Below are positions 36,201 to 46,641 of a stretch of DNA of 64,000 nt, piece by piece. Position 1 is the first letter of the stretch. Each line of letters begins with the position of its first letter. Source of the DNA: Rhabditophanes sp. KR3021 (taxonomy: Eukaryota; Nematoda; Chromadorea; Rhabditida; Alloionematidae). The stretch is from assembly GCA_963281155.1 (NCBI GenBank), contig CAUJLY010000004.1:4216001-4280000 (forward strand), written 5' to 3'. The translations under genes were made by a program, and so were the position numbers. The notes beneath the pieces were generated by a model. That model was not told the DNA's origin. It saw only the letters and a program-made list of their open reading frames with translations, and did no database searches.

Positions 36201-37258
36201 TAATAATCTAAAATTTCAAAACATGTAATCTTTTTAAGTTAATATTTAATCTATAATTTGGTCGTAGGAATTCTTTTTAATGATTTTTCAAAAACAAGCA
36301 AATACGGTAAATATATTGAAGAGGTGACCTTAAGAAATTTGTTAGAGCACACCACTGGAGGATGGAGTAATTTGGAAAATGACGTGGTTTTCATGGATAC
36401 CAATTCAAGTACTTTTCTTCCTTTTATTATATGTATTAAAATTTTATTCTTTCAGATACCCGTGATTTTATAAATATGGTCTTGGAAAATTATCCATTAA
36501 CTGTCAAACCAAATACAGATTGGGTTTATTCGAATTTCGGCTATTTACTTCTTGGATTTATAATTGAAAAATATTCAGGAACAAATTATGAAACTTTCGT
36601 TAAAGAGAACATATGGAAAAAAGCAAATGTAACGGATATATCTATTGCCCGACCGACTGTAGCAGAAAGAGCTCCAAGAGAAGTTTTATATTACATGTAA
36701 TTAGTTCCCACATATTTCCTCTATTCTTATTCCTTTTTCAGGTCTGGAAATTCGATAGGTTTCAATCCTTATGAATTGCCTCCACCTGAAAGAATTGGTG
36801 CTTTCGGTGGGTGGATAGCTAGTAGTTCAGAAATGTTAAAATTCATGGTAGGTCAATTTGATTGGAAGTTATATTATTTATATTGCAGAGAATTGTCGAT
36901 GGCTTTCCTCAATATAAAGACATAATATCAGCTTCGTCCGTAAAGATGATGTCAGAAGGTACGATCGTATCAAATGCTACATATGGTTTAGGATGGTCAA
37001 TCAATGTTATGGGTTTTAATGGTAATATAGTATACTCATATTATTTTCATGAATAACTTGTATTTAGGTGTGTCACATGACGGAAGAATGCCAAGCAGCT
37101 CTGCAATGCTTGTAATGCTGCGGAATGGAGTTGCCGTGGCTCTTGCTGTTAACAAAGAATATAGTGATTCCTCATACTTTACAATAATTTCATTTTTATT
37201 GCATCATATAGCAAATTGTGATAGTTGTGAATGTTTCAATGATACATCAGATTTGTGA
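33223..37258 (+). CDS. LACT-like secreted protein: beta-lactamase/esterase fold with N-terminal tandem-repeat domains
   Basis: Eleven exons: 33223-33373, 33415-33582, 33630-33742, 33782-34137, 34209-34431, 34766-34970, 36268-36408, 36456-36696, 36742-36847, 36889-37021, 37068-37258. All phases agree and give 675 residues. A signal peptide is followed by two repeats of the bacterial tandem repeat domain type (BTRD1: FEKEGYYLFNLCGYSIQNRA ... IGVW; then KGFIATRFQCFNNRG ... SGIWEY). The catalytic fold follows with nucleophile motif SVSK (SxxK, about residue 385), HTTGGW, tyrosine motif YSN and late SHDG where penicillin-binding proteins have KTG/HxG. Nematode LACT proteins share this architecture; LACTB assembles filaments, but substrates here are unknown. 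The 1.3-kb intron 6 holds an antisense J-like remnant. Confidence 0.85.
35050..35570 (-). pseudogene. J-domain-like gene remnant in an intron of the LACT gene, antisense
   Basis: The exon-like piece 35570-35458 after a TTTTTTCAG acceptor reads TNCYKGLDLTYETSASQIKA then RYKVLAYIM, like J-domain helices I-II. The piece 35379-35086 reads IISPMIPKDPQAAEYY, WKIGVATDTLLNPKERAKYG, like helices III-IV (EAAEKFxxIxxAYExLxxPxxRxxYD). The HPD motif needed to stimulate Hsp70 is replaced by SPM. It continues GLRPQLTNSGKSTFDEVNDM, then shifts frame to MNGELADRILGKC. The ending resembles the TNSNSGK family found in other introns. Splicing between the two pieces does not resolve cleanly, so I call it decayed. 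Confidence 0.45.
35845..35998. repeat. Degenerate repeat built on ACTCCACA/TTCCTC units
   Basis: Words such as TTTACTCCACATA, TTGACTCCACATG and CTCAACTCCACAGG recur, along with TTCTTCT/TTCCTCC runs, at about 50-bp spacing. On the minus strand this gives a run of CGVKEEF/CGVKKNF-like units with no stop for 84 codons. It is probably a small minisatellite within the LACT intron. Confidence 0.4.
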
Positions 37259-37312
37259 TAGTAAAACTAATTTGACCGTGTACGTTATTAATTTCATTTT
37301 TTCCTTGAATCT

Positions 37313-37910
37313 TTATCGATGATACCAAACGATGTATCTCATCCACTTATTTTTTTCATATCCTCCTTTTAAACTACTAAGTTTAAAATGATTTCTAACA
37401 CGTTGAAACGCTCCTGTTTTGTATTTTGATAAACCAATATAGTTTAAGTGATATGTATTTCCCACTTCTTTCCTCTTGAAGAGTATAAACTATTCCACTG
37501 CCATCTAAATGAATTATTTCACTTAGAAGATTCCTTCTATTTCTCATTTCCCCAAACAAGATTTAGACTTCAACTTTGGTTCTTCCTGAAAAATAATTGG
37601 ATTGATGTTGATTAAATTAAAGAATGGATAATTTTTTTATTACTACGTTTTTGTTGGTTCTATAATAAAGATATGTTATGATATCAATTTACATCTTCGT
37701 CGCTTGAACACAACTCCTCTTCAGATGATTCCACATCATCAACAAGTGTCTTCAGAGATAGAGTCTTTTCAAACTCGTTAGTAATTTGCCGAACAAATTC
37801 ATTTGATTTATTGTCTCAAACATATAATAAATTGAATCAAAATATTATAGTTTACCTTCTAAATTCTCTATTACATTTCCTACATTTGCATTACTCCTTC
37901 TTGTATGCAT
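37313..37910 (-). CDS. Small acidic protein gene, 3' structure uncertain
   Basis: Exon 1 (37910-37856) encodes MHTRRSNANVGNVIENLE. After a 41-nt intron, exon 2 (37814 onward) adds DNKSNEFVRQITNEFEKTLS, then VDDVESSEEELCSSDED. Read straight it ends at 37684 with 61 residues. A good donor (GAT|GTAAAT) and a TTTTTCAG acceptor at 37584 would extend it with EEPKLKSKS. Further down, two overlapping frames read NLLSEIIHLDGSGIVYTLQE and YKTGAFQRVRNHFKLSSLK to a stop at 37313, with a frame change I could not resolve. The acidic SSEEELCSSDED tract suggests a nuclear or chromatin-associated protein, but I do not recognise it. Confidence 0.5.
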
Positions 37911-38767
37911 ATTTATGTCCCCGTTTTATATATATATTCCCCTTTTATACCACCATTTACAGAGAATAAAGTGTTTGACACGTATGTCTATTCCTTACAT
38001 TTCTTCATTAAACTTACCTGAGTTACCTTAAGAAAGATAACTTTGTTGCACAAGCAGCGTAAATGAGATTGAGAATGATGGAAAAAGCTCTCTAGCATTG
38101 CCATGTCAGTTAAGATCTTACAAAATGGTTAAATGCAAATTTCATGAAGGCATGTATACATATAAAAATAATGATGAATACCTTTGTGTAACATCATTGC
38201 AATAATATTCAAAATAATAAATAACTTACAATAACTTATTGCTAATATAAAATGTTGAAATTGATTAGCAAATCAAAATTAGGTGATTATTTTTATGATT
38301 AAAACAATAATATCATTGGAGTTTTCGAAAGCTAAGTTTTGAGCTATTTAAAGTATCGAATGTCAATCCATTACTCATCTATAAGTTAAACATCGCGTAG
38401 TAATTTTTTCAATTACATAACGGAATTAATTTGTTGTATCATATTTATAGGTTTCAAAAATTATTTATTAAAAAATCAAATCGAGTTTCCTTCAAATACC
38501 TTTTAAACTTTGATAATTTTGCAAAACTTTCTTTTATTCTATGAGTACAATTTAATAAATGTTTACAAAACGTGTCTAGGATAAACTCAAGTGTTTACGT
38601 AATATATAATCGTTTGGTATCATCAATAAAGATTCAAGGAAATAAACTATTAATAACGTACGCAGTCCTTTACTGTGATTTAAGTAAATATTATTTATAG
38701 TTATTATTATTTTATTGTTATAAAAAAGCATTTGTGTATATTAAAAACCATCCTCAAAATTAATATT
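37911..38767. other. Intergenic, AT-rich
   Basis: About 850 bp between two minus-strand genes. It should hold the promoter of the small acidic gene and the 3' UTR of the Warthog-like gene. No coding signal seen. Confidence 0.5.
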
Positions 38768-40875
38768 TTAGAGGAGATGATTGGCATAGTTTCCAAGGAT
38801 TGTTCTAGAAATTCGTTCAAAAATGCCATTTCCTTGAATATGCGACTAAAATACAATCAAATATTGCCTATTGACGGCGTAATTATTTACTTACGGTTGT
38901 TGTTACTTGCGTCAAAGGTGGATCAGATGATAATGGTAATGAAAAAGGTAGGGTGAATGTTGGAACATCATGACTAATTATAGGATGATGATGGGGTTGC
39001 ATTAATGAATTCAGCGCTTGGTGAAGAGAATTTGAAGGCATTGAAGGTCCAGTTGTTGTTTGAATGAATGCTTCTTGAAAGTTGGGTAAAGTTGAAGCCC
39101 CATTGTTTGTAGCGGAAGGACTTTCTGTTGCAAACTGACTCAATTCATTTGGCACGACAAAAGTATATGCCGGGATATTAGGAAATAATGAATCATATAC
39201 TTTATAAGATCGTCCTGGAACTAATTTTTGCCCCATAAAGTCTATAGTCTTTTGTGGATTTGAATTGGAATTATAGTTTTGGGGAGTTACATTATTGTTA
39301 TAGTTTTGTGGATTTGCATTATTGAAATAGTTTTGGGGGGTTCCATTGCTGTTATAGTTTTGTGGTGTTAAATTATTGTTATAGTTCTGTGGAGTTGCAT
39401 TATTGTTATAATTTTGCGGATTTGAATCACGATTATAATTTTGTGAATATTGAGAATGATCTCTTATTGTATTTATTGTTATGGAAGGATATGTTGTTGT
39501 GACTAAGTTGGTATCTTTATAATCAGGATGAGAATAACTTATTATACTATCCGCATCTGGTTGTGATTTTGATATGCTGCCAGACTTTACAACTTTTGTA
39601 TTTACATCTGACTTATATTTCCATTTATTATCAAGACTATCCCAATAAGCAACCCATTTCGAAAGACCTTTATCAACCGAATCGCTGTCTAATTCAATGT
39701 TGACAGTGGAGCGTGTTTCAGATGGAGCCTTGCGAATGTCTACTTGCTGAAATTTTCCTGATATTCTGTTAATATTCTTTGCAATTCCATTGCTTTTATT
39801 TATTTTGAAAGATCTCATGATCTTTTCAGCCTCTGATATTTCAGCGTATAAATTGTTTTCAAGATTTAAAATTTTTTTGTTTTTAACCTTATCAATAATT
39901 GCATTGTTTTCCACATTCGTTACATCCTCCGGCACCTTTTTGTTAATTAATATTTTACGTGGCACATTTTTTGAATTTAACTTTTTGAATAATGATTTCT
40001 TCTCACTAAAATGCGTTCGTGGACATTTAAAACGCCTAGTTGTTATCGTATAAACAACATGCAATTTTCCATTAACGTTTTTGTGTACATCTGCAATATA
40101 TTCAAAATATTGTTCATTGTTAACAATAACTTCGCCTTCAATAAAATAAATTAAGATAATTTTAGAGATTAAGTCTAAAGAGACTGTTTAGTAACATTTG
40201 AAATTTTAACTCGAATATATTTACAAGGCATGTTTTTAAGACCAAATTTAACTTATACCGATCAAAATTTCATGCTTGTAGTAAATTGTTGTTACTTTTA
40301 GTAAATTTTAGTAGATTTTAGTAAATTTTTAATAATGTACCTCCAATAACCATTTGATTTAAGTGAACTTCTGCCACAAACTGGTCTTGATTGTTATCTT
40401 CTATCAATTTGCGATAGGTACAACATTTTAACTTTAGGCCACTATTTTTTTTGATTCCATTTGTCTGACTAGGGGAAATTCCACCTACCCAACTATATGC
40501 AAAACCACAATTTTTGGAATTATACTTTGGCTCGCAAGTAGCCAGTTCGGGACGTTCTGATTTTTTCTCGAAATATAAACTCCTTTTGTCAAACGCTTGT
40601 GACCTTAAATAACCATCTGCTTTGCCGTCAACTTTATAAAATCTTGTATCAGTCCCCGCATTTGAGCCATTCTGAAACCATCCAAAACAAGTTGCTTTTG
40701 CGCACCCTAAGACAGTTTGACCATTAGGTAAAGCCTAAGGAAGCAGTAAATAAAAGATTTCAAATATCAATAATACCTCAAAACTGAAAGGGATAGCTGA
40801 ATTACCACAGTCGCTAGAATAAATAAACGGCAAAAAAATTGAAATTAAAAATAATAAACAGAGATAAAAAGTCAT
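38768..40875 (-). CDS. Hedgehog-related (Warthog-type) secreted protein with an Asn-rich repeat tail, no Hint domain
   Basis: Exons are 40875-40777, 40734-40341, 40135-38895 and 38845-38768, giving 603 residues with all phases consistent. A signal peptide is followed by CGNSAIPFSFE and GCAKATCFGW, the opening of the nematode Wart domain (CGxSAIPFSFE). FYKVDGKADGYLR and CGFAYSWVGGISP ... LKCCTYR follow, with the conserved Cys pattern. This N-terminal module belongs to the Hedgehog-related families that act in cuticle and epidermis. Instead of the autoprocessing Hint/Hog module, the C-terminal half is low complexity with six 9-residue units (TPQNYNNNx). A 49-nt last intron with GTAAGT and ATTTTAG replaces a read-through stop and adds SHIQGNGIFERISRT. 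Confidence 0.75.
39262..39425. repeat. 27-bp coding minisatellite (PQNYNNN units)
   Basis: Plus-strand ATTATAGTTTTGNGGNGTT-type units repeat every 27 bp, about six times, within exon 3 of the Warthog-like gene, encoding TPQNYNNNL, TPQNYNSNG, TPQNYFNNA, NPQNYNNNV and TPQNYNSNS. The length is a multiple of three, so copy-number change preserves the frame. Confidence 0.8.
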
Positions 40876-41186
40876 TTATCCAATATGATGGAATATTTAT
40901 TTATTTAATAAAAAATATATGTTTTAAATAACGTTCCATAAAATACCCTTTTATATTTTTTTGACCGACATTAGCAACCTACATTTCATCTTAAACAATA
41001 AACGAAAATATTTTGCTTTAAATAATCAAGGACAAAATTATAAAATATTTGTATTTAAAAAGACAATCTCAATGAAAATTGTTTGTTGCACATTAAAAAT
41101 TTAATTATCTCAACTGATATTATAATTTGATTTTATATATCTGGATCGGAGATATTCATATAATTTATAATAAAAATACATGTTTT
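40876..41186. other. Intergenic between Warthog-like and synaptotagmin-like genes
   Basis: About 310 bp, AT-rich. It should include the Warthog-like promoter and the 3' UTR of its upstream neighbour. No other signal. Confidence 0.5.
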
Positions 41187-44034
41187 CTAGACATTGTTAT
41201 GTGGTGATCCTAAGGTATACCACCTTACTCCTTTGATTTGATCTTCGTGGATAATATTCTTCCATAAGTCCTTGCATTTGTATAATGGGAGGTTGAGTTT
41301 GGCAAGGACTTGCTGATGCATTTTAAAAGGACCCATTTCATTAATTAGTTCAATTTCTAGCAAAGAGTCACACAGTCCATTAGAGATATTAAAATTCAAT
41401 GGCTCATTAAATTGAACATGATTGCACGAACTTTTTTTACTTGCTGTTTTCTTTTTTTTAATTTTTTTGTTTGTAGAAATTTGAACGAGAGAAATTCGGA
41501 CTGACAAGTTGGTCTGAGATTCACTTTCCGAAATGGGCAGGTTCCGTCCTTTGAATACATTAACTGTAAGCCGCTGAGCTTTTGGTAAATAAGTAAATGA
41601 TAGTAGGACTTCTCCAAATTCAGAACCTTAAACAAATGAAAATTTCAACAACCTTTATAAATAAATCCAGTTTTTAATTTTATAAGACTCTTTTGTATTT
41701 GTACTTTCTTGAATTAAATAGAAGTTGATTTTTTCATGGTTCTTATTTATAAATTATCAGAAAAAAGCTATCGCTATAGTCACAAAATAATTTATAAGTT
41801 TATTTTAACATTTTTTGATATTTCGTACCCATTTAATCTACCCTATTATTGAAAAGACTCAATTAACTTTTGTTTATTTTTTCGATTTTAAAGTGTGTAA
41901 CCAAGGGGTTAAAAATTAGAAGTTGACATATGATGTCGATATTATAGTCATTCGCAAGAGAATTAGAAAGAGGAAGAATGGTATGCAAACATTTTTATTT
42001 GACCTTTTGCCAGCCGAGCACAAGTCTATTTTGTGAAGTATCAGTAAAAGTTTTATGTGTCACCAGAACTTTTTTTCCTGAGTATGGCCAATTGTTTTGA
42101 TTTTATAGGAATTGGAAAGAAGTACGAAAAAAGTCGTTTTTTCTTAGGACGTTTTGATAAGTCATATGACGAGAACAGACATGATAAAAAAAAAGAAGAT
42201 GCTTCATAAAATGGTATTTTTTTTAAATTTTAGAAAAATATAAAAGTTCTTTTCTCTCGAACTTTGACTAATTGAAAGGAACATACAAAATAATTATAAG
42301 AATGTTTTTTCCTAGCTCTGCTTGATAGAGGGTTTGGTGGAGACTGATCAGAAAAACAAAAAATATGTTATTATCGCCAACTTTATATACATTGATAACT
42401 GTATTGAAAGGAGTCCTTGGCTATTTCTGAGAATCAAGAGAAAAGGTAAAAATACTTTAAAAAGTTGAAATTTAAAATAAAGTACTAATCTTTTATAAAG
42501 AGCGATAACTTTTAAGGAGATACAACTTAAAAGAAAGGGAGGATTTATCAAATGGAAGAATTCTTAGAAGCTCCAAACGGGTGTTTCTTGGAAGAGTAAA
42601 GAGTACTTTTGTATTGGTTATTTTTAAACTTATAATGTCAAATAATTATTCTTTGAGGAGACGTACTGTGGCGAAGCCATGGATTCGGCTAGTTTATTAT
42701 AATAAATAGTAATTCAACGATTAGCGCCCCAAGAAAATGACTATTTGAATCGACATCAAGTGTTTAGATAAGTGTATTGTATCTAAATCGAGTGACCGTA
42801 ATTGACGAGCGGTAATGCCACCCTCACGACTGTATGATCAAAAAGAAAACTAAAGGTTTTGAGAATATGGGTTTCAAATGAAAATATGAAATTGTCAAAA
42901 ATATCACTTACCTACTTCTTTGACAGTCAAAACTTCTGCCCAAAAAGTAGTCGGCTTATCTTTGAATTCACTTATATTAACTCGCCCTAAAGTGAGCCAG
43001 CAGTATCCAATATCTTCATCAACACTAAACTTGTCAAAATCAGAAATTAATATCTCTAGTCGGCAACTGTTGATATCACAGTCACTAGGTACTTGGAAGA
43101 AAAATTCTTGATCAATTAGGGGGCTATTTGTTTTGTGATATACTTTGCTCTGATGTTGCATTTTGCTTTTTGTTTCATTTGGTTCGGGTAATTCTAAAGA
43201 AATTTTGAAGTATGGGTTTGGTAACTCATCGCTATTTCTCTTGGAAGATAAGTCAACAGCTTGCTTCAAAACTACAGTTAAGATGTTTAAACTAGTGTCA
43301 AAATGAAGAGCCATTTTAAGGCTTCCAAATGTTCCAACTGTTGAATTTTGATCGTCATAATATTCAGACTCTCCCATGCTGGTGACATTGTATAGTCCTC
43401 TATCGATTTGACTCTGTGATAAATTCTGAAACATTGATGACGAAGGTTTTATGGACTTTGGGACTGTAAAAAGGGATGATACGTCTTTGTTGTCGGTTCC
43501 TCCAATTGAATGACGATAGTTTGTACTTGATGAAGGTTCTTTCAGTAACGAAACATTTCTAATTTTTGACATTTTTCTTTGACTAGATGAAGGTGGAGAT
43601 ACAACTATGGGTGCCTTTATTTTATTCAATTCGTTATGACTAAATGATACTTTCAACTTAACGAATGATAAAATGTACTTACCGTCCTAAAACTTCCTCG
43701 TTCTCAATGTAACCTTCATCAAATGTGTCTAAGCGGGACACTTTGTGGCATTTGAAAACATTAACGTTGCCGCTATCTCCTCCAGAGCGAGACATTTCCA
43801 AAAGATTATTGTCATACCTAGAATGCACAGTTAATGTATTTACCTTAAATGCATATTTTCATGTGTATCTATAATATCACATATTTTTATTTTAACTTGC
43901 CAATTATTTAAAATGCTTTTTTTCCTTCCGTTAGCGTAAACTAATCCGAGTAAAGCGGCCACAATAAATAATGTTGCACTGACGGAAAAGACAATGACGA
44001 CATGTTGATTATAATCTTGTAGAAAGGATAACAT
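41187..44034 (-). CDS. Synaptotagmin-like protein: TM segment and two C2 domains
   Basis: Exons are 44034-43844, 43817-43683, 43639-42912 and 41626-41187, giving 497 residues. After a short lumenal N-terminus there is one membrane helix (VVIVFSVSATLFIVAALLGL). A Ser-rich linker follows, then C2A (LKMALHFDTSLNILTVVLKQ ... SKVYHKTNSPLIDQEFFF) and C2B (GEVLLSFTYLPKAQRLTVNV ... MHQQVLAKLNLPLYKC). The order is that of synaptotagmins, which regulate membrane fusion. Many Ca2+-ligand Asp residues are missing: C2A loop 1 reads VDLSSKRNSD and C2B loop 1 NLPISESESQ. It is therefore probably Ca2+-independent. The first intron would be only 26 nt (see findings). The 1.3-kb third intron shows no clear remnant. 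Confidence 0.75.
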
Positions 44035-46257
44035 ACTGCTTTTATTTAACCTCAATGTTTAAACATGCAATAAATGGCGTTTCTGAAAATTATGACTCAA
44101 TATGCGAACAGGTGAAGAATGAGTGACATATTAAATGGCTTGTTTAGAATTATAGATATTTTTATCATAAGTTAAACATAATCCAGCTTCTAGGGTATTA
44201 AACAAGGTTGGCAAAATCTTTAATCAAAATAATGGCTAATCTTTTTATCTGGATAAATTTATTTTATGCCAAAACAATAATATTAACCAATTTACACTCT
44301 CTAATTACAAATTTATTTTATTATATGGCATGATCGTAAAGTTCAACTCAAAAAATTAAATCAACACCTTATTGCAAACAAGATTAGACAAAAAGGGTAA
44401 ATAGGAAAAATGAAATAGAAAACAATTCCTTTCGTATCAGACCATTAATTGTGTATAGTGGAATTATATAATTTTACTTTAATTTTCTTTTTAGTACATT
44501 TAAAAAATAGAATAAAATATATGCATACACTCAAATAAATTTCTGGTATACCTAACATTGGGAGCGTTAAAAATGTTAAAAGTTTTATTTAATTTAAACG
44601 GAACTTGACATGAATAATTTATAAAAAAAATGGCCATAGTTGTTCATTTATAAACTCAACCTTATATGTAATATCAATAATTAGCAACCGTTAACTAATT
44701 CGTAGAAGTTTAAGTATACTTGAAATCATATGAATTGGTAATTATAAAATGAATTGTTATGTATAGAAAATGCCAAATTGTCTTATTTTTGATATTACTC
44801 TTTGAGAATAAACCTGTATCCTTATTAGTTTACACATAACATAATAAAAAGTACATATGTCAAATAGTACAAAGAATAGCGACTTTCTTTTAACTTTTTA
44901 GTCTAATTTTAAAAAGCCTTTTATTATTATGTATCTTGGTATTTCTTTTGAGTTGTTTCTTGGTTCTCAGAGAATATCATAATGAAAAACGTTTTTGTTA
45001 ACCATATCATGAAAACAAATATAAAACATTAAGATATGAGTTTCTTTGGTGTAATAATTGTGTAAGAAAGATAAGAAAGGAGATATAGATATGGGTGATG
45101 TCATGAATGTCTTGTCACAATAATTTTATAATTAAAGATAATTTTAAATATGCAATATTATCTAAAGAAAGTTTAATTATCAAATTGTAATTTAAAGGAG
45201 ATCTAACTATAAAAGTTTTATTTTTAAAATAATGGCACAAATATGTAGTTTAACAAACTGTTAGTAACTTTTTATAGAAAGTTAATGGTGTCTATTTTTT
45301 CAATCTAAATAAACAACAAATATAATCAGTTCCAAAATATTTTATAAATTGGACAATTTTTTATAATTACTTTTATACAAGGTAATGAAATTTGAGTTTA
45401 TTTTTTGGACAATAAATATTGTTATTATTTTGTGGTAACAACAAATATAGATATATTAGGAAGATTGAAATATCTAATTTCTTATTCAGTTACAAAACAT
45501 AGCTTTGAGCATTCAAGAATCTATTGTAATTTAATAGATATCTAATAATGATAAAAAAGAATTTTCAAAAATGGCTTTTATATGAAGCCAATTTACTTTG
45601 AAGGATAATATCTAAAAGGTGATAAAAATATATTAAACTAATACCCAAACACTTCATTAGAACATAATTGCAACTATTTATTTAAGTATAATTTTATATG
45701 TTTAAAAAATTAAAATGGCAGCAAATAAAGGAGTTGTAGTACATAAGCATTGTTTTGAAATAAAGTAGTGCATTTAAAAAATTCATTATTATTCCCAATA
45801 TATTTGCCCTTATCTATAATCTCATCAATGTGTTTCTATTTTATTAAATAAAATTTATTAATTAATTTCTATGTTTTAGACATTACCATGAATATATTTG
45901 GTATATTAGCATATATGTCTTTATTATTGTGCAAATGATTGAAATGAATTGGTTAATAATTGAATAACCTAATTGCATTAATTATTTTTGTATATTTATT
46001 GTTGAAGAATTGAAAAATGCTTTAGTTAATGAAAAATAGGTTATAATTAGTTTTTTTACATTACTGACCATCGCGGCACAACATTTTATTGGAGATATGT
46101 AAATGGAGTCATATAATGTGCAAGGAAATAAAAAGAATCCACATTGAGTAATGATAATCAGCTTTTATAGTATTGACGATACAATTAATGAGTGTATGTG
46201 GATAGAATTAAATTTTATTGAAATACATATTTCTTTGTCCCTTTATATTAAGCCAAT
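44035..46257. other. 2.2-kb gene-poor region
   Basis: AT-rich, without coding-like frames, RNA genes or repeats that I can identify. It lies upstream of the synaptotagmin-like gene and downstream of the small secreted-peptide gene. Confidence 0.5.
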
Positions 46258-46641
46258 TCATTCTTTAAAGTCGAACATTCTTTCAGACGGAGTATCCCAA
46301 GGTTGCTCGTATGTTATTTTGGATTCTTGGGGTAAATATCTTCTTCCGCGAACTACCATTTCTGACCTGGTCTGCCCTCCAGCGTCTCCCATCAATGCTC
46401 TTAGAACATGCTAAAAAGTGAAATTATTCAATTGATGTAAATTTAATAATTTGTGTAAAAAGGAATAATCTGATTCTTTAATTTGTTTCAAGTCATAATT
46501 TGATTGTTTAGTTTTTGCAGGGTCGTATTTTATGCAATTTAAACTTACTTGTATTCTTGTCATTTTCATCTGATAAGCGTCTGTCGTCGCCAAAAGAGCG
46601 AAGATAATTAGAATGAAACAAAAGTTACGGCATAGGTGCAT
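46258..46641 (-). CDS. Small secreted protein, candidate neuropeptide precursor
   Basis: Exon 1 (46641-46549) encodes a clear signal peptide ending near TDAYQ. After a 138-nt intron with a GTAAGT donor and TTTTTAG acceptor, exon 2 (46410-46258) adds HVLRALMGDAGGQTRSEMVV, RGRRYLPQESKITYEQPW and more, to a total of 81 residues. The GRR in MVVRGRRYLPQ is a typical prohormone processing and amidation site. It would release a C-terminally amidated peptide of about 20 residues. There are no Cys residues in the mature part. I do not recognise a named neuropeptide family. It could also be a simple secreted protein. Confidence 0.6.

Noticed and set aside
42348..42551. Hydrophobic minus-strand ORF in the synaptotagmin-like intron
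   Set aside because: Poly-T/A composition explains it. No start context or splice signals.
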